In this document: positions 6,929 through 14,617 of the stretch, one piece after another
Numbering within the stretch: position 1 is the first letter of the stretch
Layout of the letters: every line of letters starts with the position of its first letter
Source: DATKIY01 sp035543875
Lineage (GTDB): Bacteria > Actinomycetota > Actinomycetes > JAHEKZ01
DNA length: 22,779 bases
NCBI GenBank assembly: GCA_035543875.1
Contig: DATKIY010000011.1
Span: forward strand, 1-22,779
Direction: 5' to 3'
Translations under genes and position numbers: made by a program
Notes under the pieces: model-generated
What the model saw: the letters and a program-made list of their open reading frames with translations, nothing else
What the model was told of the DNA's origin: nothing
The model's database searches: none

Positions 6929-8575
6929 TTAGACGCGAAGACTATCTGGCGGGTCCGCCCAACGGGGGGAGGTGGAACGCGGTGGATAGAGCGCGGCTCG
7001 ATAAACAATCATGCGTGGCTCACCTGAAAGTGCCGACCAGGCGATGACGTTGCGCAGATCGTCAAGGGTCGATGGTTTATCTACTGCGAGGTTGAATGCC
7101 CGACCCAGGTCGCTCCAGCGGGGGCTGTCGAGGTCGACTCCGCGCTCAGCATGGCTGGCTCGTTGTTGATCGAAGCGGAGCATTCCGTACCCCTCGTCGT
7201 CAATGACAAGCAGAGTCAGGGGCAACTGCTCCTGCGACACCGTGGCTAGCTCGCCCGTGGCCATCGCGAGGCCGCCGTCTCCGACGACAGCCAGGCAGGC
7301 CTGGCCGGCTGAAGCAACTCCAATGGCAGCGGGTAGGCCGTATCCCAAAGTTCCCCAACCGACCGGGTACATCAGGTGACGTGGGTGCTGAACCGCGGCA
7401 TACCCGCCCACCCAGTAACCGGCAACTGCCATGTCGCAGACGATCGGTTGTTCCGCCGGCCACGCCTTGTCGATGGCCTCGACGAGCTCAACGGCCTCAC
7501 GCGTCCGGCCGTCGGCGCTGGCGGCACGTAGAACTTCAGCCCTGATTCGAAACGGTGAGTCGGCCCACGGCTCGCGACTGCGAAGCCGAATGCTGACGGC
7601 GTCGACTGTTTGCCGAACATCGGCCGCGATGACGAGGTCGGGTGCAAAGCCGCCTCGAGAGTTCAGGTTCACGTCGACGACTCGACTGGGTCGGGGGATT
7701 GTCCAGTTGGCTGTGGTCATGCCGTCGAAGGCTGAGCCAAGCCCGATCAGCAGGTCCGACGAAGCCAAGAGTTCGCGCACCGCCGGCTCGTGCGCTGGTA
7801 CGTCGATCAGCAGCGGGTGGCCAGATGGCAGGAGACCGCGGGCGGCGTAGGTGCAAAAGACGGGTGCCCCGAGGCGCCAAGCCAACGCGTCGATCTCGGC
7901 TGCGGCTTCGGACGAAACCGCTCCACCGCCCACCCACAAGATCGGTCGTGCCGATGCGTTGATGAGATCTGCGAGTGCTGTGATGTCGGCGGTGGATGCA
8001 GGTCCAGGTGTCGTGACCTGTGCCGTTCGCCCGCGCGCACTTGCTGAGGCGAGAACGTCAGAGGGCACCCCTAGATAGACGGGACCGCGAGGGTGCTCAA
8101 GCGCCGACTCAATCGCGTCGGCCACCGCTTCAAGCGCCTGTTTGACGGTCGTCGGTTGGAACACCGCTTTGGCCAGTGGCGCAAACCAAGCACCAGGGTC
8201 GGCTGACTCGTGGAGCAGGCCGCGTGGACGTGCCCGATTGCGCAGTCGTTCTGGGACGTCACTTGCAATAACTAGCAGTGGAATCCCGCTGGCGGACGCC
8301 TCTCCGAAAGCCGCGAGCGTGTTCGCCGCTCCGGGACCACTGGTGACCAGCGCTACCCCTAGCCCGCCCGTTGCGCGCGCGAGCCCGTCGGCTGCGTACG
8401 CGGCTGTCTGTTCGTGACGGACCCCGACGATGCGCAGCCCGCTGGTCCGAGCTCCAGTGGCGTCAACGTCTTCCCAGAACGGCAGATTGTGGACGCCTGG
8501 CAGGCCGAACACGGTCCGCACGCCAACGGTTTCCAGCGCGTCGAGTATCCGGGTCGCGGTCGTCACGTCCGTCAC
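6929..8575 (-). CDS. Thiamine-diphosphate enzyme, acetolactate synthase / 2-oxo acid decarboxylase superfamily
   Basis: A 548-residue protein with the three domains of ThDP-dependent decarboxylases and synthases. The N-terminal PYR domain has GLPGVHNLPFW (24-34) and the catalytic Glu55 in RHEQTAAYAADG. A central domain spans about 190-335. The C-terminal PP domain has VGDGGLAM with the metal-binding Asp433. At the end of the metal motif most relatives have Asn-Asn; here it is Asp459-Asp460 (IDDEGYGM). Asp460 is 27 residues after Asp433, as the Asn is in benzoylformate decarboxylase. The GLPGVHNL start resembles 2-oxo acid decarboxylases such as AruI-type enzymes, but the substrate cannot be read from sequence. 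The GTG at 8575 has no strong ribosome site, and a GTG at 8566 is an alternative. The gene stands head-to-head with the aldehyde dehydrogenase, 65 bp away, which suggests an aldehyde product handed on. Confidence 0.88.
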   Translation of the reverse strand: MTDVTTATRILDALETVGVRTVFGLPGVHNLPFWEDVDATGARTSGLRIVGVRHEQTAAYAADGLARATGGLGVALVTSGPGAANTLAAFGEASASGIPLLVIASDVPERLRNRARPRGLLHESADPGAWFAPLAKAVFQPTTVKQALEAVADAIESALEHPRGPVYLGVPSDVLASASARGRTAQVTTPGPASTADITALADLINASARPILWVGGGAVSSEAAAEIDALAWRLGAPVFCTYAARGLLPSGHPLLIDVPAHEPAVRELLASSDLLIGLGSAFDGMTTANWTIPRPSRVVDVNLNSRGGFAPDLVIAADVRQTVDAVSIRLRSREPWADSPFRIRAEVLRAASADGRTREAVELVEAIDKAWPAEQPIVCDMAVAGYWVGGYAAVQHPRHLMYPVGWGTLGYGLPAAIGVASAGQACLAVVGDGGLAMATGELATVSQEQLPLTLLVIDDEGYGMLRFDQQRASHAERGVDLDSPRWSDLGRAFNLAVDKPSTLDDLRNVIAWSALSGEPRMIVYRAALYPPRSTSPRWADPPDSLRV

Positions 8576-8640
8576 CTGGGCATCGTCGCACGACTGATCG
8601 TTCCGGTGGGGATTCGACGCTGCCGTGGCAGAGTGAGCGC

Positions 8641-10140
8641 ATGACCACGAAGTTCGTCAAGACCAACCCCGCTGACTCAGCTGACCTGGTGTGGGAGGGC
8701 GAGCTGGCTGAGCCGGATGCGTTCCTCTCGGCTGCTCAGATCGCGCGCGTTGCCCAGCGCGGGTGGGCGGGCGTGCCGGCCCCCGCGCGCGGGCGAGTCA
8801 TCGCCCAGGTGGGACGACTGGTTGAGGCAAACAAAGAAAAGCTCGCCGCCCTGGTGACCCGCGAAATTGGCAAGCCGTATGCGGAGTCGTTGGGCGAGGT
8901 GCAAGAGGTCATCGACACCTGCGACTTCTTCGTCGGCGAGGGTCGGAGGCTCTACGGTCAAACTGTTCCCAGCGAGATGTCGAACAAGCAGTTGTTTACC
9001 TTCCGGGTTCCTGTTGGAGTTGTGGCGGTTATCACCGCTGGCAACTTTCCGACCGCCGTCCCTGCGTGGTATCTCGTTCCGGCTTTGCTGTGCGGAAACG
9101 CCGTCGTATGGAAGCCAGCCGAGACGGCGAATGCAGTTGCTGAGGCGTTGGTCTCGCTCTTTCATGCGGGCGGAGTTCCCACCGATGTTTTGCAGTGTCT
9201 GGCGATGGATGGTGCGTCGACCGCAACCGCACTTCAGCTTGCTCTCGACGACGGCGTCGTCGACAAGGTTGGCTTCACCGGCTCAACCGAGGTTGGACGA
9301 TCGATCGGAGAACTGTGCGGTAGGCACCTGCAGACACCGTGCCTTGAGCTCGGCGGAAAGAACCCGATGGTTGTCATGCCAGACGCTGACCTTGAGTTGG
9401 CGGTCGAGGGTGCGTTGTTCAGCGGGTTCGGAACTGCAGGGCAGCGCTGCACGTCGCTCGGCACCGTGTGGGTTCATCGCTCGCTCTATGACGACTTCAA
9501 ACAGCAGTTCGTGAGCGCAGTGGAAACCGCGGTGATCGGCGATCCGCGCGAGGACGTGCTTTACGGACCGATGATTGACGAGCGATTCCTAACGCGGTTT
9601 GAAGGCTGGCTTGAGCTTGTCCAAGACCATCACTCAATCCACGGGTCGAGCGACGTCGGACGGATAACCTCTGATCGCCCCCGAGACGGATTCGTCGGGG
9701 ACTGCAACATCGGGTTGTATGCCCACCCAACAATTGTCGAGGGAGTCGTAGTAGGGGACGAGCTATACGACACCGAGACGTTTGGACCCTTGGTCGGAAT
9801 GGGAGTGTTCGACGACCTCGGTGAAGCGATTGGTCTAGCGAACGGACACGGGTACGGGTTGTCTGCCGCGATCTACACTCGCGACCCCCAGTCGGTGTGG
9901 CGATTCCGCGAGGCCAGCGGCGCAGGAATGGTCAGTGTCAACAACTCAACCTCCGGTGCCGAAGCGCACTTGCCGTTTGGTGGCAATGGAAAGAGTGGAA
10001 ACGGCTCCAGACAAAGCGGCATCTGGGTCATTGACCAGTTCACGCGTTGGCAGTCAATGAACTGGGACTACAGCGGCAGACTTCAAAAGGCGCAGATGGA
10101 CACGCCAACCTTGAGCTGGACCTCAGATTTCACGCTGTAA
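8641..10140 (+). CDS. NAD(P)-dependent aldehyde dehydrogenase
   Basis: A 499-residue protein from ATG 8641. The frame is open upstream to 8371, but that part overlaps the divergent ThDP gene and has no family similarity, so I use the ATG. It has the full aldehyde dehydrogenase layout: NAD-binding segments VITAGNFPTAVPAW and WKPAETANAVAEAL, GFTGSTEVG, the general-base glutamate in LELGGKNP, and the catalytic cysteine in GQRCTS. The C-terminal part SGAEAHLPFGGNGKSGNG and a tail with IDQFTRWQSMNWDYSG are typical of a large actinobacterial group sometimes labelled piperideine-6-carboxylate dehydrogenase-like. It oxidises an aldehyde to the acid; the exact substrate is unknown. It shares a short intergenic promoter region (8576-8640) with the ThDP enzyme and is followed after 34 bp by a VOC-fold gene. 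Confidence 0.93.
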   Translation: MTTKFVKTNPADSADLVWEGELAEPDAFLSAAQIARVAQRGWAGVPAPARGRVIAQVGRLVEANKEKLAALVTREIGKPYAESLGEVQEVIDTCDFFVGEGRRLYGQTVPSEMSNKQLFTFRVPVGVVAVITAGNFPTAVPAWYLVPALLCGNAVVWKPAETANAVAEALVSLFHAGGVPTDVLQCLAMDGASTATALQLALDDGVVDKVGFTGSTEVGRSIGELCGRHLQTPCLELGGKNPMVVMPDADLELAVEGALFSGFGTAGQRCTSLGTVWVHRSLYDDFKQQFVSAVETAVIGDPREDVLYGPMIDERFLTRFEGWLELVQDHHSIHGSSDVGRITSDRPRDGFVGDCNIGLYAHPTIVEGVVVGDELYDTETFGPLVGMGVFDDLGEAIGLANGHGYGLSAAIYTRDPQSVWRFREASGAGMVSVNNSTSGAEAHLPFGGNGKSGNGSRQSGIWVIDQFTRWQSMNWDYSGRLQKAQMDTPTLSWTSDFTL

Positions 10141-10174
10141 CGACGACGTCAGAGTCTAGGAAGGAATACCGGAC

Positions 10175-10558
10175 GTGGATGCGACGCCGAAAGCTATCGC
10201 TGCCATCACTTTGTTCGTCGAAGATCTGGCAGCGGCGAAACGTTTTTACCAGGAGGTCTTCGGGCTGCCCGTGGCGTTCGAAGACAAAGACTCGACGGTT
10301 TTCCGGTTCGACAACACAATTATCAATCTCTTGAACGTCGAAGCGGCACCAGAGCTAATCGCGCCTGCGGCGGTTGGCGATCCTGCCTCGGGGTCGCGCT
10401 TCCAGTTCACCGTCGAGGTGGATGACGTGGACGAGATGTGTGCAGAACTCGCAAAGCGTGGTGTGGGACTGCTCAACGGGCCCATCGACCGGCCGTGGGG
10501 AGTGCGAACTGCAAGCTTCCGCGATCCTGCTGGCCATATCTGGGAGATCGCGCACTAG
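10175..10558 (+). CDS. VOC-superfamily (glyoxalase/bleomycin-resistance fold) protein
   Basis: A 127-residue protein with a GTG start at 10175 and AAGGA nine bases upstream. It contains the two beta-alpha-beta-beta-beta modules of the vicinal oxygen chelate fold: ITLFVEDLAAAKRFYQEVFGLPV near the N-terminus and FTVEVDDVDEMCAELAKRGV, then a typical FRDPAGHIWEIAH end. The C-terminal glutamate and a few polar residues could ligate a metal. The family includes glyoxalase I, dioxygenases, epimerases and antibiotic-binding proteins, and the sequence does not decide which. It lies 34 bp after the aldehyde dehydrogenase and may be co-transcribed, possibly serving the same aldehyde or 2-oxo acid metabolism (inference). 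Confidence 0.87.
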   Translation: MDATPKAIAAITLFVEDLAAAKRFYQEVFGLPVAFEDKDSTVFRFDNTIINLLNVEAAPELIAPAAVGDPASGSRFQFTVEVDDVDEMCAELAKRGVGLLNGPIDRPWGVRTASFRDPAGHIWEIAH

Positions 10559-10615
10559 GCGCCGGTGGCCCGTCGCGACGGCTAGGGTGAAGGCTGTGTC
10601 TGCTCGGAGGCTGTC

Positions 10616-10909
10616 GTGACAAAACAATGTATGCACCTTGACCAGATCGACCCTGAAGCAAAGCCGACCGCGCAAGGCTGTGAGGACTGTCTTCGTGACG
10701 GGGGGCGGTGGGTGCACCTTCGGATGTGTCGAGTGTGCGGGCACGTCGGCTGCTGTGACTCCTCGCCTTCCACCCACGCCAGCGCGCATCACGGTCAGGT
10801 GGGACATCCCCTGGTTTCCTCATACGAGCCGGGTGAGGACTGGTTGTGGTGCTACGAGGATGAGGTTGGATTCCTCGCACCGACCCTTACCAACTATTCG
10901 CATCCCTGA
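10616..10909 (+). CDS. UBP-type zinc finger protein
   Basis: A 97-residue protein starting at GTG 10616 after a good ribosome site (GGAGG with five bases spacing). Its cysteines and histidines follow the ZnF-UBP pattern: C5-x-H7, C22-x2-C25, C38-x2-C41, C46/C47, then H54, H58/H59 and H64. CRVCGHVGCCDSS and HPLVSSYEPGEDW are typical of bacterial stand-alone UBP fingers. In eukaryotes this domain, found in deubiquitinases, reads the free C-terminal Gly-Gly of ubiquitin; the role of the bacterial form is not established. There is no signal peptide. It lies 57 bp after the VOC gene and 56 bp before the DksA-like gene. It is cytosolic by prediction. Confidence 0.9.
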   Translation: MTKQCMHLDQIDPEAKPTAQGCEDCLRDGGRWVHLRMCRVCGHVGCCDSSPSTHASAHHGQVGHPLVSSYEPGEDWLWCYEDEVGFLAPTLTNYSHP

Positions 10910-10953
10910 GGCATCGAATTCACACCTGCTGAGTCAAGAACCTGACTTCGGGC

Positions 10954-10959
10954 TACCGT
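10954..10959 (+). promoter_or_regulatory. Candidate -10 box for leaderless dksA-like mRNA
   Basis: TACCGT fits the TANNNT form of actinobacterial -10 boxes and lies six bases before the ATG at 10966, the spacing expected for a leaderless transcript. No ribosome site precedes that ATG, which supports leaderless translation. No convincing -35 element is seen. Confidence 0.35.
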
Positions 10960-10965
10960 TGTTGG

Positions 10966-11283
10966 ATGTCGGACGTCAGGGCGGTGCTTACCGTCAAACG
11001 CGAAGAGCTTGAGGCTGAGTTGGCCGCGCTCTCGGCACCTGCCGTCGACACGGGTGGAATTTCGTTCGGCAAGCGCGTCGGCGACGGCACGAGCATTGCG
11101 GTCGAACGCATCACCCAGGTGGCCGCGCACGACGGTCTGCAGGAGGTTCTCGCCGACGTAAACAAAGCTCTGGCGGCGCTCGACGACGGTACGTACGGCA
11201 CATGCGAGGTCTGCGGCGAACCAATTGCCGAAGGGCGACTGGAGATTCGGCCGTGGTCAACCCGCTGCATCAACTGCGCCTAA
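10966..11283 (+). CDS. DksA/TraR-family C4 zinc finger protein
   Basis: A 105-residue protein with an N-terminal helical part (about 1-70, rich in Glu, Leu, Ala and Arg, broken by a Gly-rich segment near 28-42) and a C-terminal zinc ribbon Cys80-x2-Cys83-x17-Cys101-x2-Cys104 (CEVCGEPIAEGRLEIRP...CINC). DksA/TraR proteins bind RNA polymerase through the secondary channel and modulate initiation. Actinobacterial members are short and their role is less defined. The ATG lacks a ribosome site and may be leaderless. The stop codon TAA at 11281-11283 is followed at once by a perfect 25-bp hairpin. Confidence 0.92.
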   Translation: MSDVRAVLTVKREELEAELAALSAPAVDTGGISFGKRVGDGTSIAVERITQVAAHDGLQEVLADVNKALAALDDGTYGTCEVCGEPIAEGRLEIRPWSTRCINCA

Positions 11284-11339
11284 CTCGCAACGCGGAAGAT
11301 CCGACCACCCATACGTGGTCGGATCTTCCGCGTTGCGAG
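11284..11339 (+). terminator. Perfect 25-bp inverted repeat after the dksA-like gene
   Basis: Arms at 11284-11308 and 11315-11339 are perfectly complementary over 25 bp around the 6-nt loop CCATAC, starting on the base after the TAA stop. It is far longer than needed for a terminator and has no T tract, as is common for actinobacterial terminators. The next gene starts only ten bases after the right arm, so the structure could also control that gene's translation. Confidence 0.75.
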
Positions 11340-11349
11340 AGACTGGGGT

Positions 11350-11781
11350 GTGCCACTCTTTCGTCGTGCAGCGCTTAAGTGCGGCACGACCGGTCTCGCG
11401 GCAGGCACGATCTACTTCATCGTCATCGGAGTTTTGACGCTGTTCAACGGCGTTCTCATTAGCAGTGTTCCGACCATGCTCTGGTTGGTTCTGTTCATCG
11501 GCGCTGGTGCGGGGCTCGGTCTTGCGCTTGGCTTGATCGCTGCAGCGGTGATGGCGATCGTGCTACCGCCGGTTGATCGTGGAGCCGGCGATCAGAGCCG
11601 CCGACTGCGTTGGGCGGGCGCTGCCGCCGCTGGACTTCCGGTCTTGGTTTTCACTACTGTCGAGCAACTCACAGGTGCCATCGGGGTTCTATCGCCGGAT
11701 GTCACAACGGTGATTGTGATTCCCACAGTGATTGCTGCGTGTGGTGGAGCTGCCGCCGCTCCGGCGCTAGTGGGCCGTTAG
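11350..11781 (+). CDS. Small integral membrane protein, four predicted helices, unknown function
   Basis: A 143-residue, very hydrophobic protein with a short basic N-terminus (PLFRRAALK) and four hydrophobic segments at roughly 13-37, 43-72, 86-108 and 116-140, with an Arg/Asp-rich loop (PPVDRGAGDQSRRLRW) between helices two and three. I recognise no family. GTG 11350 is the only early start in frame; the possible ribosome site GGGG lies directly before it, just after the 25-bp hairpin. Its stop TAG (11779-11781) overlaps the stop of the convergent pstB gene, so the two genes end tail-to-tail with no room for a terminator. Confidence 0.7.
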   Translation: MPLFRRAALKCGTTGLAAGTIYFIVIGVLTLFNGVLISSVPTMLWLVLFIGAGAGLGLALGLIAAAVMAIVLPPVDRGAGDQSRRLRWAGAAAAGLPVLVFTTVEQLTGAIGVLSPDVTTVIVIPTVIAACGGAAAAPALVGR

Positions 11782-12731
11782 CCGAAACGGCCGGAGATGT
11801 AAGCCTCAGTGCGGTCGTCGGCAGGTGTGGTGAAGATCTGCTTGGTCCAGTCCATCTCAACCAGGCGGCCATGCCGCACCCCGTCGTCATCGACCTCAGC
11901 CGTGAAGAACGCGGTGCGGTCGGAAACGCGTGCCGCCTGCTGCATGTTGTGAGTGACGATGATGATGGTGTAGTCACTCGCCAGCTTCTGCATCAGGTCT
12001 TCAATCTTTGACGTAGCGATCGGGTCGAGCGAGGCGCACGGTTCGTCCATCAAGATGACGTCCGGCTGGACTGCGATGCATCGTGCGATGCACAGGCGTT
12101 GCTGCTGACCACCAGACAGGGCGAGCGCGCTCTGCTTGAGCTTGTCCTTTACCTCGTCCCAGAGGGCGGCCTTCGTCAGCGCTTCTTCGACGAGGTCGTC
12201 GACTGAGTCAATCTTCCAACCGTTGACGCGTGGTCCGTAGGCGATGTTGTCGTAGATGCTTTTCGGGAACGGGTTTGGCTTCTGGAACACCATGCCGACC
12301 CTGCGCCGCACCTCAATCGTGTCGACCTCTTCGGCGTACATATCCTGACCGTGGTAGGTGACGGTTCCAGCAACTCGAGCACCGATGATGAGGTCGTTCA
12401 TCCGGTTAAAGCAACGAAGGACCGTGGACTTTCCGCAGCCCGAAGGTCCAATCATCGCGGTAATCATGTTCATGCCGAACGACATGTCGACGCTGCGCAC
12501 GGCCTGGTAGTCGCCGTAGAAAACCGACAGGTCGGTGGTCTCGATTACCGGACTGAAAGTCGGCTCGGTCTCGTCGTTGTGCACAGGCTGCGGCACGGGC
12601 ACCGAACTCGACGGCACCTCGCGGGCGGGACTCGACTCGGTCATATCTCCTGCAGGCGGGTTGATGCGAACACCGAGGACTCGGGGTTCGGAGTTCACGT
12701 TAGCGGCGGATGGAGGGGTGTGGGTGCTCAT
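11778..12731 (-). CDS. pstB: Phosphate ABC transporter ATP-binding protein PstB
   Basis: The ATPase of the high-affinity phosphate importer. I place the start at ATG 12731, two bases after the pstA stop (TAG-CC-ATG), giving 317 residues; a GTG nine bases earlier lies inside pstA. The core has Walker A GPSGCGKST, the Q-loop VFQKPNPFP, the ABC signature LSGGQQQRL, Walker B VILMDEPCASLDP and the switch His in IIVTHNMQQA, with the MDWTKQIFTTPAD end typical of PstB. About 60 residues before the core (IETTDLSVFYGDY) are a Pro/Ser/Glu-rich, probably disordered extension not usual in PstB. An internal ATG at 12644, preceded closely by AGGAG, would remove about half of it. It is the last gene of pstSCAB; no phoU follows. 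Confidence 0.95.
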   Translation of the reverse strand: MSTHTPPSAANVNSEPRVLGVRINPPAGDMTESSPAREVPSSSVPVPQPVHNDETEPTFSPVIETTDLSVFYGDYQAVRSVDMSFGMNMITAMIGPSGCGKSTVLRCFNRMNDLIIGARVAGTVTYHGQDMYAEEVDTIEVRRRVGMVFQKPNPFPKSIYDNIAYGPRVNGWKIDSVDDLVEEALTKAALWDEVKDKLKQSALALSGGQQQRLCIARCIAVQPDVILMDEPCASLDPIATSKIEDLMQKLASDYTIIIVTHNMQQAARVSDRTAFFTAEVDDDGVRHGRLVEMDWTKQIFTTPADDRTEAYISGRFG

Positions 12732-12733
12732 GG

Positions 12734-13660
12734 CTACCACCGCTTCTGGGTCTTGTTACGGATGTAGATGGCCACCGAGTTCATGGCCAGGAGGAGGACG
12801 AGCAAAACGACGCTGGCCGCAGCGGCCAGCACTTGGTACTCGGGCCGCGCCTCCGACGTCCAGCTGTAAATCTGGACAGGAAGCGCGGTGAAGTCACTGA
12901 GCAGACCATCGGGGTTGAACCGGACAAACGAGACGCCCAGCATGATCAGTGGGGCAGCCTCTCCGATGGCCCTGGAGAGCGCCAAGATCGCACCGGTCGA
13001 AATGCCTGGGGTCGCCGCGGGCAGCACCTGACGCCAAATGGTCTGCCATTTAGTGGCACCCAACGCGAGCGATCCGGCGCGAATTGACTGCGGCACCGCA
13101 CGAATCGCTTCGCGGCTTGCGATGACGACTACCGGAAGCACAAGCAGTGCCAGCGTCAGAGAGCCGGTGAGGATCGTGGGGCCGAATCCCAGCCCGCGCG
13201 AGATGAACGCCAACCCCAAGATTCCGAAGACGATCGATGGAACTGCGGCAAGGTTCAGCAGATTGATTTCAATCATGCGGTTCCACCAACGACGCGGGTC
13301 GCCGTATTCCTCAAGGTAGATCGCAGCCAAAATTCCCACTGGGATCGACCACAGCGCCGTGAAGCCCATTAACCAAATGGTGCCGGTGATCGCGGACTGA
13401 GCGCCTGCGGTCTCGGGTAGCACCGCGGAAGGCATGTTGGTGATGAGCGTGCTGTTGAGCCGCGGCCAACCCTTGATGAGGATGTAAGTGAGCAGCACGA
13501 CCAGCGTGACTAGCCCAACTCCCAACGAGAAGATGAGCAGTCCCTTAAAGGCCCGTTCCTTGAACGGGACCTTCGTGCTCCCAAGCAAAGGACGCTCCGG
13601 CCTCGGCGGAAGCGGCGCGGGGCTCGTCGGCGGTATCGGAGGCGGCGCGATGGTGGTCAC
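12734..13660 (-). CDS. pstA: Phosphate ABC transporter permease PstA
   Basis: A 308-residue inner-membrane permease. The start is set at GTG 13660, which overlaps the pstC stop as GTGA. A longer frame reaching 13846 exists, but its first 62 residues are Arg/His-rich, lie antisense-like within pstC's reading region and lack family similarity. A Pro-rich N-terminus (APPPIPPTSPAPLPP) precedes six predicted helices. The binding-protein-dependent permease motif (EAIRAVPQSIRAGSLALGATKWQT, with the GAT and Gly-rich EAA loop) and SRAIGEAAPLIMLG near the end are typical of PstA. It forms the channel with PstC. It ends just before pstB. Confidence 0.94.
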   Translation of the reverse strand: MTTIAPPPIPPTSPAPLPPRPERPLLGSTKVPFKERAFKGLLIFSLGVGLVTLVVLLTYILIKGWPRLNSTLITNMPSAVLPETAGAQSAITGTIWLMGFTALWSIPVGILAAIYLEEYGDPRRWWNRMIEINLLNLAAVPSIVFGILGLAFISRGLGFGPTILTGSLTLALLVLPVVVIASREAIRAVPQSIRAGSLALGATKWQTIWRQVLPAATPGISTGAILALSRAIGEAAPLIMLGVSFVRFNPDGLLSDFTALPVQIYSWTSEARPEYQVLAAAASVVLLVLLLAMNSVAIYIRNKTQKRW

Positions 13661-14613
13661 TCGTACACCTCGCGGTACTTGCGTACGAGTCGAATGCTCA
13701 GCATGTTCATGACGAACGTGAACAGAAAGAGCAGTGCTCCGACAGCAAAGATGGTTTTGTAGATCGTGGTCCCGGTCGCGATGTCGCCGCCTGCGGTTGC
13801 TGCGATGAACGCCGTCATTGTCTGGTGAGGATCGAGCGGGTTCCAACTGGTGTTGGGAATGCCGCCGCCAGCAATAGTCACAATCATGGTCTCCCCGATG
13901 GCTCGGGAGATCCCCAGGATGAATGCCGCGGAGATGCCAGACAACGCGGCGGGAACAACCACTCGCGTCGACACCTGTCGCTGGTTGCTACCGAGCGCGA
14001 ACGCACCCTGTCGAAGTCCGTTCGGGACCGCCGACATGGCGTCCTCAGACAGTGACGCGACAGTGGGAATGATCATCACGCCCATCACGAGACCGGCGGA
14101 CAGCGTGTTGAAGATCGATGGCACATCGCCCCCGCCAGGGATGACCCAACGAAGGAAGGGCGTCACGAGCGTCAGTGCGAAGAAGCCGTAGATGACGGTT
14201 GGAATTCCGGCCAGCACTTCAAGGGCTGGCTTGAGCATGCGTCGGAGTCGGTCGGATGCGTACTCGGATAGGTAGATCGCTGAGCCTAAGCCGAGGGGCA
14301 GCGCAACGATGCTTGCAATCAGCGTGGTGAGCAGGGTTCCGACAACCAAGGGGATAACACCGAACGAAGGATTTGCAAACGTCGGTGACCAGTCGGTGCC
14401 GGTGAGAAACTCACCTATGGGAACAACGTTGAAGAACTCTGCTGCAGGAACGAACAATGAGAAGACGATGCCGATGGTTGTCGCGACGGACACCAGCGCA
14501 GCCGAGAGCAGGATAACGAACACAATCTTCTCGCCGTAACGCGGTCGCTGCTGCCGCAGAAACCCTGGGGTTCCCGCGGCAGCAGCTCGCTTGTTGACTG
14601 AGAGTGTGCTCAC
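13657..14613 (-). CDS. pstC: Phosphate ABC transporter permease PstC
   Basis: A 318-residue permease starting at GTG 14613. Six hydrophobic helices follow a 27-residue cytoplasmic tail. Family marks are LEVLAGIPTVIYGFFAL, the EAA-type loop DAMSAVPNGLRQGAFALGSN, and SRAIGETMIVTIAGGG. The ribosome site is AGGAG within the last codons of pstS (pstS stop at 14618-14620, four bases before this start), so translation of the two is probably coupled. With PstA it forms the membrane channel. Confidence 0.95.
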   Translation of the reverse strand: MSTLSVNKRAAAAGTPGFLRQQRPRYGEKIVFVILLSAALVSVATTIGIVFSLFVPAAEFFNVVPIGEFLTGTDWSPTFANPSFGVIPLVVGTLLTTLIASIVALPLGLGSAIYLSEYASDRLRRMLKPALEVLAGIPTVIYGFFALTLVTPFLRWVIPGGGDVPSIFNTLSAGLVMGVMIIPTVASLSEDAMSAVPNGLRQGAFALGSNQRQVSTRVVVPAALSGISAAFILGISRAIGETMIVTIAGGGIPNTSWNPLDPHQTMTAFIAATAGGDIATGTTIYKTIFAVGALLFLFTFVMNMLSIRLVRKYREVYE

Positions 14614-14617
14614 GTGG

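Noticed and set aside
8371..8640. N-terminal extension of the aldehyde dehydrogenase frame
   Set aside because: It lies antisense to the ThDP enzyme gene, is Arg/Ser-rich without family similarity, and a normal family N-terminus begins at ATG 8641.
13661..13846. Long N-terminal extension of PstA
   Set aside because: It overlaps pstC, is Arg/His-rich, and the GTGA overlap at 13660 gives a normal-length PstA.
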